Shown here piece by piece: positions 37,951 to 46,570 of a DNA stretch of 64,000 nt (positions within the stretch are counted from its first letter, which is position 1; every line of letters begins with the position of its first letter). The position numbers and the translations under genes are program-made. The stretch is from Candidozyma auris (lineage: Eukaryota > Ascomycota > Pichiomycetes > Serinales > Metschnikowiaceae). The stretch lies in NCBI RefSeq assembly GCF_003013715.1, contig NC_072813.1, positions 310,001 through 374,000 on the forward strand, written 5' to 3'. The notes below the pieces were generated by a model, which did no database searches, was not told the origin of the DNA, and saw only the letters and a list, made by a program, of their open reading frames with translations.

Positions 37951-38023
37951 TGCCTTCAGCCAGATTCGAACTGACGATCTCCTCATTACTAGTGAGGTGC
38001 CTTACCAACTTGGCCATAAAGGC
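37951..38023 (-). tRNA. tRNA-Thr (AGT)
   Basis: 73 nt with a 7-bp acceptor stem (GCCTTTA with TGAAGGC, one G-U), T-loop GTTCGAATC and anticodon stem CCTCA/TGAGG around loop CTAGTAA, giving anticodon AGT. There is no intron. A T6 terminator follows. Confidence 0.95.
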
Positions 38024-38158
38024 AAATTTAAGAAGGCAAGCATGCAGGTACATACAATCGGTTGCAACTCGGATACAAAAAGTAGCCGCATTGCATATAT
38101 ATGAAACGCTGAATAGTCTTTTACCCCCAAATGTATTTCTGATCATTACAGCAATCGT

Positions 38159-38728
38159 ATGCCATCAGACTCAGAAAGAAAAATGTTAAGAACGGGGATT
38201 TTCAAATCCCAAAGTAAGCAAAGGCAGGAGAAGAAACCGCCTATTATGCCGGGAAGATTTCGAGAAATATGCCCGGAAGCAAGGCCCATTAAAAAATGGG
38301 ACAAGTTCTGGAAAGCCCTATATAAGGAAGAATGGATCAAACGCAACGAGCTAGGGGCAATTCATCTCTTTAATATTGGGTCATACGTGCCACAACATGA
38401 CGAGCGGCCATCAAGAGCCGCAAAATGCTTATTGTGTTTGAAGGAAGTTACTCTGGATGTTTTTCTTCAGCACATCTACAATGAATGTGCGATATCGCAA
38501 TATTGGTGGAACCACCTAGGGTTTCCGCGAGCGATGAATCTTAGGGAAATGTTAGCTCCTGAGGATACCTCGTTCGACAACTTGAGGAAACTTAATTGGT
38601 TCGTAAAAATCGTCAGAATCACCTACAAAGGGCGACGACAGCTGGGCAACGAGGGAGTGACCCTCCCAGAGCTCCTGAATCGAGCTTTGAGGTCGGCGAT
38701 GCGACGAGTTACTCCAATGGGTCAATAA
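38159..38728 (+). mobile_element. ORF derived from a LINE-type retrotransposon (zf-RVT-like C-terminus)
   Basis: A 189-codon ATG-initiated frame. Residues 45-57 (KKWDKFWKALYKE) and the zinc-knuckle C90-x2-C93-x11-H105-x4-C110 followed by YWW match the pattern at the C-terminus of non-LTR retrotransposon polymerases (zf-RVT: CxxC, H, C, then W). No reverse transcriptase or endonuclease domain precedes it, so this is the tail of an element such as the L1-like Zorro group of Candida yeasts. After the stop at 38728, the +1 frame from about 38709 to a TAG at 38763-38765 looks coding-like (WVNKRTLNDEWKF), hinting at a frameshift. It lies between tRNA-Thr and tRNA-Glu. It may be a decaying remnant or a retained gene. 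The assignment rests on the cysteine/tryptophan pattern only. Confidence 0.6.
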
Positions 38729-38765
38729 ACGCACACTTAATGACGAGTGGAAATTCATAGAATAG

Positions 38766-39165
38766 TCACGGCTGAAGTTCAGAGGGGATCATTCGCACCG
38801 CACGGTAATGGATTGACACTAGTTGAGGATATTAGGGGTTTTGTTTTCTATAATGATATAGTTTTCGAGTTAGAATGGAAGTGGCAACACTGAAATCCTA
38901 ACGCTCCTCTAATACATGAAGTCTATAAAAAAAACCAGGCTTTGCTTTCAACTTCGTTTTCTTCTTCTTTATTTTTTTGACGTTCATTCTGATATATCTT
39001 TTGTTCATCATCCTCTATTTCTTTTTATATTTTACTCTCTCTTCTCTCTTTTTGACTGCTTGAGCCATTTATCAGTCTATAGAATAAATCCTGTATATAG
39101 TTACTCCTGCACCTTGCTGAAAACTTACTTCACTTTGTATGTTACTGTCTATCCTTCCAACAAAA
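38766..39165. other. T-rich spacer before tRNA-Glu
   Basis: 400 bp without a gene. From about 38945 to 39060 it is almost entirely pyrimidine (T and C), which is unusual here and may be the 3' tail of the retroelement or a nucleosome-poor tract. Confidence 0.5.
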
Positions 39166-39237
39166 TCCGATATGGTGTAATGGCTAGCACAGTTCGCTCT
39201 CACCGAGCAGATCGGGGTTCGATTCCCCGTATCGGAG
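39166..39237 (+). tRNA. tRNA-Glu (CTC)
   Basis: 72 nt with acceptor TCCGATA/TATCGGA and discriminator G, T-loop GGTTCGATTCC, and anticodon loop CTCTCAC giving anticodon CTC. It is very close to S. cerevisiae tRNA-Glu except in the anticodon arm. There is no intron. Confidence 0.95.
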
Positions 39238-39243
39238 GATTCA

Positions 39244-39249
39244 TTTTTT
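39244..39249 (+). terminator. Pol III terminator of tRNA-Glu
   Basis: Six T, seven nucleotides after the tRNA 3' end. Confidence 0.85.
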
Positions 39250-39445
39250 CTAGAGAAAGTTTCTGATATCGTTGCTTTCACGTTCGAGTTAGGTTCATTC
39301 ACAAAATGAATTTTCATATAACTTTTAAAGTGAAGTTCTTTTTTTTTGGTTCTTTTGGTTTACATTTTTGCGTACATCAGTGCGTTAGTAGTGGTTTATG
39401 TATAAGTCCGAGAACGTCCGAACTTCTCTCTCACGTTAGGAAGAA

Positions 39446-40831
39446 ATGGAACGTCCCCCAGGATTCTTTGAAAAGCACTACCTTCTTAGCAATGCTTTAG
39501 GATATTACACAAACCTTAATACAACAGCAAAGTATAATCGCTATGTTGAAAAAGCTCATTTAAGTGCCGCCTTGCAGCACATGGTCTATGAGAACCCCTG
39601 GTTTTGCAGCAACTACTTCAAGGTCAACAACACTGGCGATGTCTTCAAAGACTATATATTGCGCTCTGTCGACCATATCAATTTCGGAGTGGTTGTTGAA
39701 TACGTCAAGATCGACAAATTTGACAGAGAAATCCTTGAGGAGATCGATAAACGAAGGGTGCCAATTGGCAAAGATAATGCACCCTTGTGGCGTCTTCTAA
39801 TTCTAGAAACCGACACTGAGCAATACTTTACTTTTTATGCTTGCCACTCACTTTTTGATGGCATCAGTACTCTTCAATTTCACAAGGACCTTCACAAGTA
39901 TTTGGATCGGACTGAATCGTCTAAATTTCAGGAAAACCTCTTTACCAACAATGGCCAAACCCCAGTCCTTCCCGCAGTTGAGACAAGCCTCGACTTATTT
40001 CGTCCTCTGTGGTCTCAAAAATGTCTTTTCACTTTAGCAGTCAAACACGCTCGCTTGTATAACTGGCTCAAGTGGGTCGGTGACGGCTTCTCAGCACCTC
40101 TCGAAATATTCCAAGCAGGACCAGTCACTGAGCAAGTTCACACCAAGTTCAGGATAATCAACATCCCCAACGCAGATGTCAATAAACTAGTTGATCACTG
40201 CCGATCGAAGTCATATACACTAACCCCTTACTTGACAGCGATCTTGAAAAGAGCGTTACAGAAAGTTGTATACCCGCACTACTATACTGACTCTTCAAAT
40301 GTCGTCACCAGGATACTTATGGCATTTGATGGAAGACGGTATGATCATGAGTTGAGAAGTCCTTTCAAGTACGGTCTTGTCATATCGGGGCAGCTACTAG
40401 ATCTCTTTCCCGTCGGGAGCTTTAACAAAGAAGTGCACTCTATATATAAATCTATTCAAAGCAATTTGAAGTCTCGGCTAAGTTTCAAGTATATTTGGAC
40501 TGCCAATCTCATTGATACGGAAGAAGTGCTACGAGGCTCAATAAGCTCGAAGTTGAGAACCACAATTCTTATGACAAACCTTGGTGCGATAAAAGATAAT
40601 CCTGATCAAAATTGGCACATCACAGATGCATGGTTTGCCCTGAATAGAACAATTAATTACCATTTCATTATGCATGCTGTGTCCACATCCACCGGTGGAC
40701 TCAACATTGTTCTCGGGTACCTGCCTGAGTATGACAATCTAGAAACGACGATCGAAGGAGAGAAAGTGGGAGTAATGGACGCTGTGGAGTCAGAAATCGA
40801 AAGCTCGTTACTTAAGAACATTGAATCATGA
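39446..40831 (+). CDS. Alcohol O-acetyltransferase family protein (ATF/SLI1-like)
   Basis: A 461-residue protein of the fungal AATase family. The catalytic HxxxD motif is H134-SLF-D138-G in YACHSLFDGIS. Upstream, ALQHMVYENPWF and NAPLWRLLIL fit the fold, as does the late block TTILMTNLGAI. Family members are S. cerevisiae Atf1/Atf2, which acetylate alcohols and sterols with acetyl-CoA, and Sli1, which acetylates sphingoid drugs. Candida-type yeasts carry several copies of unknown substrate. No membrane span or signal peptide is seen. The ATG at 39446 (MERPPGFFEK) fits the family start, where GFFEKY recurs. The tRNA-Glu gene lies 208 bp upstream. Confidence 0.85.
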   Translation: MERPPGFFEKHYLLSNALGYYTNLNTTAKYNRYVEKAHLSAALQHMVYENPWFCSNYFKVNNTGDVFKDYILRSVDHINFGVVVEYVKIDKFDREILEEIDKRRVPIGKDNAPLWRLLILETDTEQYFTFYACHSLFDGISTLQFHKDLHKYLDRTESSKFQENLFTNNGQTPVLPAVETSLDLFRPLWSQKCLFTLAVKHARLYNWLKWVGDGFSAPLEIFQAGPVTEQVHTKFRIINIPNADVNKLVDHCRSKSYTLTPYLTAILKRALQKVVYPHYYTDSSNVVTRILMAFDGRRYDHELRSPFKYGLVISGQLLDLFPVGSFNKEVHSIYKSIQSNLKSRLSFKYIWTANLIDTEEVLRGSISSKLRTTILMTNLGAIKDNPDQNWHITDAWFALNRTINYHFIMHAVSTSTGGLNIVLGYLPEYDNLETTIEGEKVGVMDAVESEIESSLLKNIES

Positions 40832-41409
40832 TCCTTTTGTTTCCTCATTTTATGCGGTGAATATTTTGAGTCGTTGTTTCCCATCTTCATCTTAGCTATT
40901 TTTTTTTTTTTGCAACCAAGTATTGAATACAATCTCCGACTATTTCAAGAAAATTGTCCGAAAGATGCGAAAGGATATTTTAAAACACATTCATAAAAAA
41001 ACCAAATAAGTCCTTTTTCACGAAGCTCAGATGACGTTTTGTCTTATGAATTGCCATATTTTCACGAGCAACGATATTTTGAACATTTCTTGATAATTTA
41101 CCGAAATTGGTGAAGTAGTATTGCAGAAAGAGGTTCCCTAGCCTACATGTAGTATGCTTGCTGGCAATGACTGCAACAACTAGAGGTACGCACCAACAAG
41201 AAAAGCCTCCAAGAATCTTAACAATCACTCATTAATAGCAAATTTGCAGAAGGCAAATCACGGCTCTCATTTCAGACCCTACAGGGTTGCTGTAAATAAT
41301 ATCAGCCAACTTGGGGTAGCCAAAATTAAACGTGACCAGAGTCACATGATCCGACATCAAGATCACTAAGTGAAGTGGTTCCTGAGTTACTAATCTAGAT
41401 ATAGCAGCT
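40832..41409. other. Intergenic region before YPI1
   Basis: This 578-bp region has no convincing gene. An 82-codon minus-strand frame (40980-41228) is hydrophobic at its start but shows no family features. Confidence 0.55.
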
Positions 41410-41856
41410 ATGCCAGAAAGACAACAACAGACAGGTCCGCAACTGCAAACACAAACTGAAGTTTCTTCCCCCGCGCCAGTATTACATCTTCGACCAAGGA
41501 ATGAGAAGGAAAAGCAAAAGAAAAAGTCGAGATCACAAGTACGGTGGACGGATGATGTAGTGGATAACGAGCACATGAATAAGAAGAAGTCCAAGATATG
41601 TTGCATATTTCATCCTCAGCGTGAATTCGGTGAATGCTCCAGTGATAGTGATAGCGGCTCCAGCGACTCTTCGTCAGATGAGAGTGATGACGAGAGGCGG
41701 CGCCCTTGTAACCATAACCACGATCATGAAGATGGCTCTTGTGGAGACGAGAACAGAGGTAAAGCGAGGCGGCCACGCGAAGCAAGCCCGAATGCTTACG
41801 AAAGGCAACCTCATTATAAGAACTTGAGTAAAGTTTCGGAGTCAAGTAACCCTTAA
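41410..41856 (+). CDS. YPI1: Protein phosphatase 1 regulator YPI1 (inhibitor-3 type)
   Basis: A 148-residue, mostly disordered protein. The conserved core is [19 protein letters not shown] then [13 protein letters not shown] (residues about 44-75), which is diagnostic of Ypi1/PPP1R11. QVRW is the RVxF-type docking motif for PP1 (Glc7). A Ser/Asp acidic stretch ([19 protein letters not shown]) follows, then a His/Asp/Asn-rich tail. Ypi1 binds Glc7 with Sds22 and governs its nuclear function in mitosis and glycogen metabolism. The ATG at 41410 gives a normal length (S. cerevisiae 155). A long minus-strand frame over it is only its mirror. Confidence 0.94.
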   Translation: MPERQQQTGPQLQTQTEVSSPAPVLHLRPRNEKEKQKKKSRSQVRWTDDVVDNEHMNKKKSKICCIFHPQREFGECSSDSDSGSSDSSSDESDDERRRPCNHNHDHEDGSCGDENRGKARRPREASPNAYERQPHYKNLSKVSESSNP

Positions 41857-42052
41857 AAGAAGGTAGGAAGTTACGGGGATACCTCGTTTAACGACGTGAA
41901 CGATTCATTATTTCAGTTTTACATAGATCGAAACGATTTTTAAAATTATAAACAGTTTGACTTGCTTCTAACAAACACGTCAAATCCGGGAAGATTATAT
42001 TAATATGCAATCAAAAGAACCCGCAGCCCCTGCTGCTCTCCGATCCGTGAAG

Positions 42053-42797
42053 TTACTCTGGATTAGCAACATGCAATATACGCCTCGAATAGTCATTTTC
42101 GTCAGCAAAAGAAAACTTCGATGCGTTGGAGTTTTGAAACATAGTCTCTGGATCTAAACGATTATCGAATTCTGAAATGGGGAACATGATAGGACCGCCT
42201 GAATCCGGAGCAGATTCCTTGTTGGGATTGAGCTTCTTCTTCGACAAGCTGCGTGCAACATTGGAGCCGACAGCTCCGCCTGTAACAGGGTTAAATATAG
42301 ACATAATCGACTTGCTGGAGTTATCTCTCTTGAGATTGGAACTTCTCAGCGACGATTTGGAGTGGAATATTCCCCCTCCAGAGGGTGAGTTCTTCTCGTT
42401 CACAACAGACACTTCATCAGAAGAGTACTGGTTTTCTTCGTCTGAATAATCATCATTATGGCGACCTGCGCCAAAACAACAACAGTAGAGCAAACCAGCA
42501 ATGGCTCCCACAACAACGACACCAACAGCAGTAAATGTGCCAGCCACCTTACCAGTGGAATCAAAGAAAGACTTCAGATTATTGTCGCCGTCACCAGAGC
42601 TGCTTGAGCTGCTTGTAGGGGACGAAGAGGCCACTTTAGTGATATATCGAGTGGAGACCATCTGCGACGAGGAGCCATCAGCGGTTGTAACCGAATAGAC
42701 CGTCGTTGCAAGCACTGATGTGACGACACTAGGTGCATCTTTGGACGAAGAACTCGCTTTTCTTGCAGATGAACTTGTAGATGATGTCGTTGATGAC

Positions 42798-42841
<44 letters not shown>

Positions 42842-43447
42842 AGATGATGATGAAGATGACGGTGAAGATGACGACGACGACGACGGTGACGACGACGGTG
42901 AGGGTGACGACAGTGAGGAAGAAGAGGAAGTTGTTGGCGATGATGATGACGACGACGTGGACAGAGTCAGAGGAGAAACTGTGGATGAGGACAGGGTTGT
43001 GGGATCACTGGATGATGTCTCCTCTGAAGTCGTTGGAGGAGCCAGAGAGGACCAGGGCTGAGTCGAAAGGGAAGAGCTCGATGAAGGTGAGCTCGACAGC
43101 GAGGAAGACGAGGCTCCGACCGTGGAGGAAGGGTCCAGGATGAAAATGTAGCCGTAGTACCCATCCCCTCCACAATTCTCTTGCTCAGCGTACCCAGGAC
43201 AGCCTGTGTTGCAATTGGATTTGGAAGCGGTGTCGGCAGGAACATCGTTTGTGCACCAGCAGTCGTAATTCTGAGTTATGGCCACGGCGAATCCCTGATT
43301 TTTGCAATGATTATGGCACCATCCGTTGGACATGTACGTATAGGAAGCTTTGCCAGAACCGATGTTCTGAGACGAGCACACATTAAGATCTAGGGCGGTG
43401 GCTCCCACAGACAACAGCGCTAGCAAATATAGTGATTGCAAGAGCAT
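42053..43447 (-). CDS. WSC-domain cell-wall integrity sensor
   Basis: A 464-residue type I membrane protein. The signal peptide is residues 1-18 (ending GATALD). The WSC domain, about 19-102, has the eight-cysteine pattern with SYTYMSNGWCHNHCKNQGF, DCWCTNDVP and CNTGCPGY. A Ser/Thr stalk (about 105-280) includes a nearly pure polyserine run and is presumably O-mannosylated into a stiff rod. The membrane span is about 300-322, ending in CCCF. The 136-residue tail has the family blocks SEFDNRLDPETMF and SRRILHVANPE, the latter needed to bind the Rom2 exchange factor. The protein signals via Rho1 and protein kinase C. WSC1 or WSC2 is likely; I cannot choose. CTG codons inside the serine run support CTG as serine. 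Confidence 0.93.
42795..42863 (-). repeat. Polyserine-coding GATGAC microsatellite in the WSC stalk
   Basis: On the plus strand the hexamer GATGAC/GACGAT repeats about eight times, then degenerates into GATGAA. It encodes uninterrupted serine on the minus strand and is prone to length change in steps of two codons. Confidence 0.85.
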
Positions 43448-45467
43448 GTGACGAGTTGGGTGTTGGAGATCAACAATGGAAAATGGATGGAATCAAATCA
43501 CGATAGGCAGGATAAGAAAGACACACTTAGGACGAAACAAAATTAGAACGACGACGAAACGGGAAAAGTCACAAGTGGAAATAAAAAAAAATAGGCAAAT
43601 GGAATAAGGATCAAAAAGTAATAGATATGTGGCAGGTTTGGATGGGTCGGTCGGTGTCTGATGAGCACCTGGAAATGAGTGGGTCAATGCACTTAGGCAA
43701 ATGGGACAAATTTATACGGCGGTGGGGGGCAACTACAAAGGCAGAAATAATTAAAAGTCGCAATAAAGACCCTGTTGCAGGCGGCAGTGCGGGTGAAATA
43801 AAAAAAAAGCCCATGTAAGAGTGGCTCTTAAGAGAGACGGGATCGACCCAAGGCGCCCAAGGCGGAACTAACAGAGACCCCCTGCAAGGCGGTCATGAAA
43901 ATGAAGAAACGACGAGGCAAAGACAAGGAAACGTCAGATTCTAGGGGAGTAGGCGGGTCATGACTGGCATAGCCTGAGAATGAGGTCGAGGGCAGGGCGG
44001 GAAGTGGATTTGGATTAGCACCGGCTCCAGATGAGGAAAAGAGATTGAAAAGCAAACAATGCCAGCCTTGCGGCAAAGCCTCAGACACTGAAGATTCGCA
44101 GGGCAAGGAGAAAAAAAAGTAATATTTACTAAGAGGAAATGCGGCCCGATATGAAAGCCAGAGGCAGAAGAAATAAGAAAGGTAACACACCCCCAAGGGA
44201 GGTGGGAGCCCGTAGGCAAGAAAGACACTCGACAAACTATAGAGAGAACGGAACCCTGGTTGATCTACGGAAAAACTGGTGACCTCGATCCGGGGCGTCA
44301 ACGGTGCCGAGGGGCCCGCCCGCTGTATTACAATAGACCATTGTGACAATTATAGCAGCGCCTGGGGCAGTGATAGTGAGTGCTTTTTATGGGCCTTCGC
44401 GAAACCTGGAGGAATCTGCTTGGTGGCCCTGGAATAAAAAAAAAAATTAAAGTACATGAGCAGTCCCTTGGACATCATGAGGAGAATAAAAGGGGTGGAG
44501 GAGCTGCCTCATAATTATTTATGTGAGAGGAGCATCATCGGGGTGTACAGCATGCGACAGGGTAGGACCACCTGTGAGCGGCCAATAGAGGGCCAGTGCA
44601 GTGGGTTGAAACATGCATGGGTGGGTGGACAGGGGTCTACTTGCCCAGGCATACCCTGGATGGCTGCGAAAACACCAAGAGTATGATGGACAGATACAAA
44701 GAAGACAATGCACTAAAAATGAACGAATCTTTTGCCGTCTGTATGCTAGAAGATGTAGATCTTATTGAAAATCACTGCAAACTGCCATCGACTTTTTATC
44801 CGAAAATGGTACGTTTTCTCTGACAGCAGTCCTCAGTGTCTCTGCCGCCCAAGCCGCAAGAGAGTCTCACCTTCTGTGCTCGACGCACCCACCTCTCCTG
44901 CCTGGCAGGCTCCCTCGCAGGCTCCCTGGCAGGCTCACTCAAGGGACCCTTCACAAATTGTGTTTAAAAATACAATCCCGTCAAGCGGGGGTTCATTCGA
45001 AATCTCACTTTTTTTAAAAAGTCTATTTATTATTTCTTCTCCTCCCAGCCAAGCCATCCCCAAACTTCCTCTCTCGGCTCCTATCCCTCCCGGGCGATCC
45101 ACTGGGGGGAAGCTTAGCCCACTCTGCTTGCGCAACCGTTGCTGCCCTCCAACTTTGTCGCCGTCCTTGCCTGTTTTGTGGCCTCCTCATGCAACAACAC
45201 CCGTCCACGGCCACCAGCAGTGGCTGCGGTGCCGCCAATTTGCTTTACCGATTTTTCCGTTTGTCTCTCGAGTTTAAATCGATTTGCGACCCTCATCATT
45301 GCTGCGCTATCTCTAATTAAGGCTATCCCTAATTCTTGTGTTTGTGCTTGTCGGTCCCACGCCCTCGCGCTCACCCCCTGGAAGCCTGTTCGGGCAACGG
45401 AGCCTCTTTGTGTTTACAGTCGCACTCCCCTGACACACACTAACACCACTCACACACATCAACCACC
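43448..45467. promoter_or_regulatory. 2.0-kb divergent region, WSC sensor and MCM21
   Basis: This region has no credible gene; frames up to 173 codons on both strands have no domain or steady codon use. It contains a three-copy 12-bp repeat at 44904-44939, an A-run near 44440, and a C/T-rich segment just upstream of MCM21. Confidence 0.5.
44904..44939. repeat. Three 12-bp tandem repeats upstream of MCM21
   Basis: GGCAGGCTCCCT, CGCAGGCTCCCT and GGCAGGCTCACT are contiguous. The core GCAGGCTC is invariant. Confidence 0.75.
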
Positions 45468-46433
45468 ATGGAGGTCCACGCCGAGATCGATTCTCTCAAG
45501 AGCGAGATCGCCGCTCTCAGAGCTGACATTGGGCTTTTGCAGAGCGACCACGATGCGCTCTATCGTAAAGTCGCCAGCTTCGAGGCTTCCAACAAGCATC
45601 GCAACTTGCAAAGGCTTCGGCCTCCTTCACGGCACTTGCCGCCAGCCGACGACCCGCCATTGATTCTCGACTCGTACTTTGACGACTCGATCAAGGCTTA
45701 TTTTGCTAGCGAGGCCACTTCTGTGGGCCAGAAACCTGCCCAGAACGCTCCTTCTGGCGACTCCCTCGTTGCCATCCAAGAACGTACTCGCCAGGGCGCA
45801 TACGCTCTTTTGGAAAGCATCCACAGATTTGGCGGCATCACCGCGTTTCCCATCAATGACGTTTTGTACGACTCTTCTGAGGATGCTTTGCTAGGCTTGC
45901 GCTTCGATGTGCTATCACATTCATCAAACGCTTTCCTACCGTCGCACTATGTGATCTTACGAAGAATATTGCTCAAGGATCAGCGCACCCATTGGCAAGT
46001 CTTTCGTTACACAACTCCCGCTTACATCTCCTTGGATGCTTGTAAGCATCATTTGCAAGACCCTGATGAATCTAGGGGGCTACGTAAGTTTTGCGAGCAC
46101 ATCAGAGACGCTTTGGTTGCAACTCAGTTTAAGCACGATACGATAAAGCACATTTGCCTGCTCAGTTACACTGACTTTGGCCTGGATACCTCTGATGCCA
46201 TTCCACTCGCATTGAAGGAGATTGATCTCCAATGCCGTCGTATCGTCTTATCTTTGGCGAAATACTCCATAGAGCTACATCTCACGAGCACAGCCATCGA
46301 GTCAGTGAGTTCAACACTTCCAGAAGCGGCTGCATTTCACTTGACTGCCTTACTTACAAACGCTACGATTGACACTCTCAAAACTGCATTCTCCTCAGCA
46401 TTGATATATCTTCGTGAGGAAAACATCATATAG
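45468..46433 (+). CDS. MCM21: COMA-complex kinetochore protein MCM21 (CENP-O)
   Basis: A 321-residue inner-kinetochore protein. Residues 1-50 are a coiled coil (EIDSLKSEIAALRADIGLLQ). The remainder is the double-RWD region that pairs with Ctf19. The most telling match is RFGGITAFPINDVLYD...LLGLRFDVLSHSS...HYVILRR...WQVFRYTTPAYIS. It parallels S. cerevisiae Mcm21 (MFGITFFPLVD, LGIRLEVFSE, HYVLLKK, FKHTIPSFID). With Ame1, Okp1 and Ctf19 it forms COMA, which links centromeric nucleosomes to the outer kinetochore. The length is slightly below the S. cerevisiae 368. The ATG at 45468 lies in a CACC context. The gene is convergent with CHC1, 137 bp away. Confidence 0.85.
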   Translation: MEVHAEIDSLKSEIAALRADIGLLQSDHDALYRKVASFEASNKHRNLQRLRPPSRHLPPADDPPLILDSYFDDSIKAYFASEATSVGQKPAQNAPSGDSLVAIQERTRQGAYALLESIHRFGGITAFPINDVLYDSSEDALLGLRFDVLSHSSNAFLPSHYVILRRILLKDQRTHWQVFRYTTPAYISLDACKHHLQDPDESRGLRKFCEHIRDALVATQFKHDTIKHICLLSYTDFGLDTSDAIPLALKEIDLQCRRIVLSLAKYSIELHLTSTAIESVSSTLPEAAAFHLTALLTNATIDTLKTAFSSALIYLREENII

Positions 46434-46570
46434 CATCTACAACCGCATACTGCATCATAATAAAATCAAAAACTTTGTCGTCTCTATTTGCAATTTACAG
46501 ACAGCGCTCATCGTCCACCTCACTAACCCTACAAAGTTTGGTGGATGCCACGACTGCCTAGTTGCTGACA

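Noticed and set aside
42720..43061. Plus-strand frame with a long poly-aspartate run
   Set aside because: It is the antisense of the polyserine stalk of the WSC gene, which has a signal peptide, WSC domain and membrane span on the minus strand.
43828..44349. 173-codon minus-strand frame upstream of the WSC gene
   Set aside because: No domain and irregular composition; mirrored by plus-strand frames.
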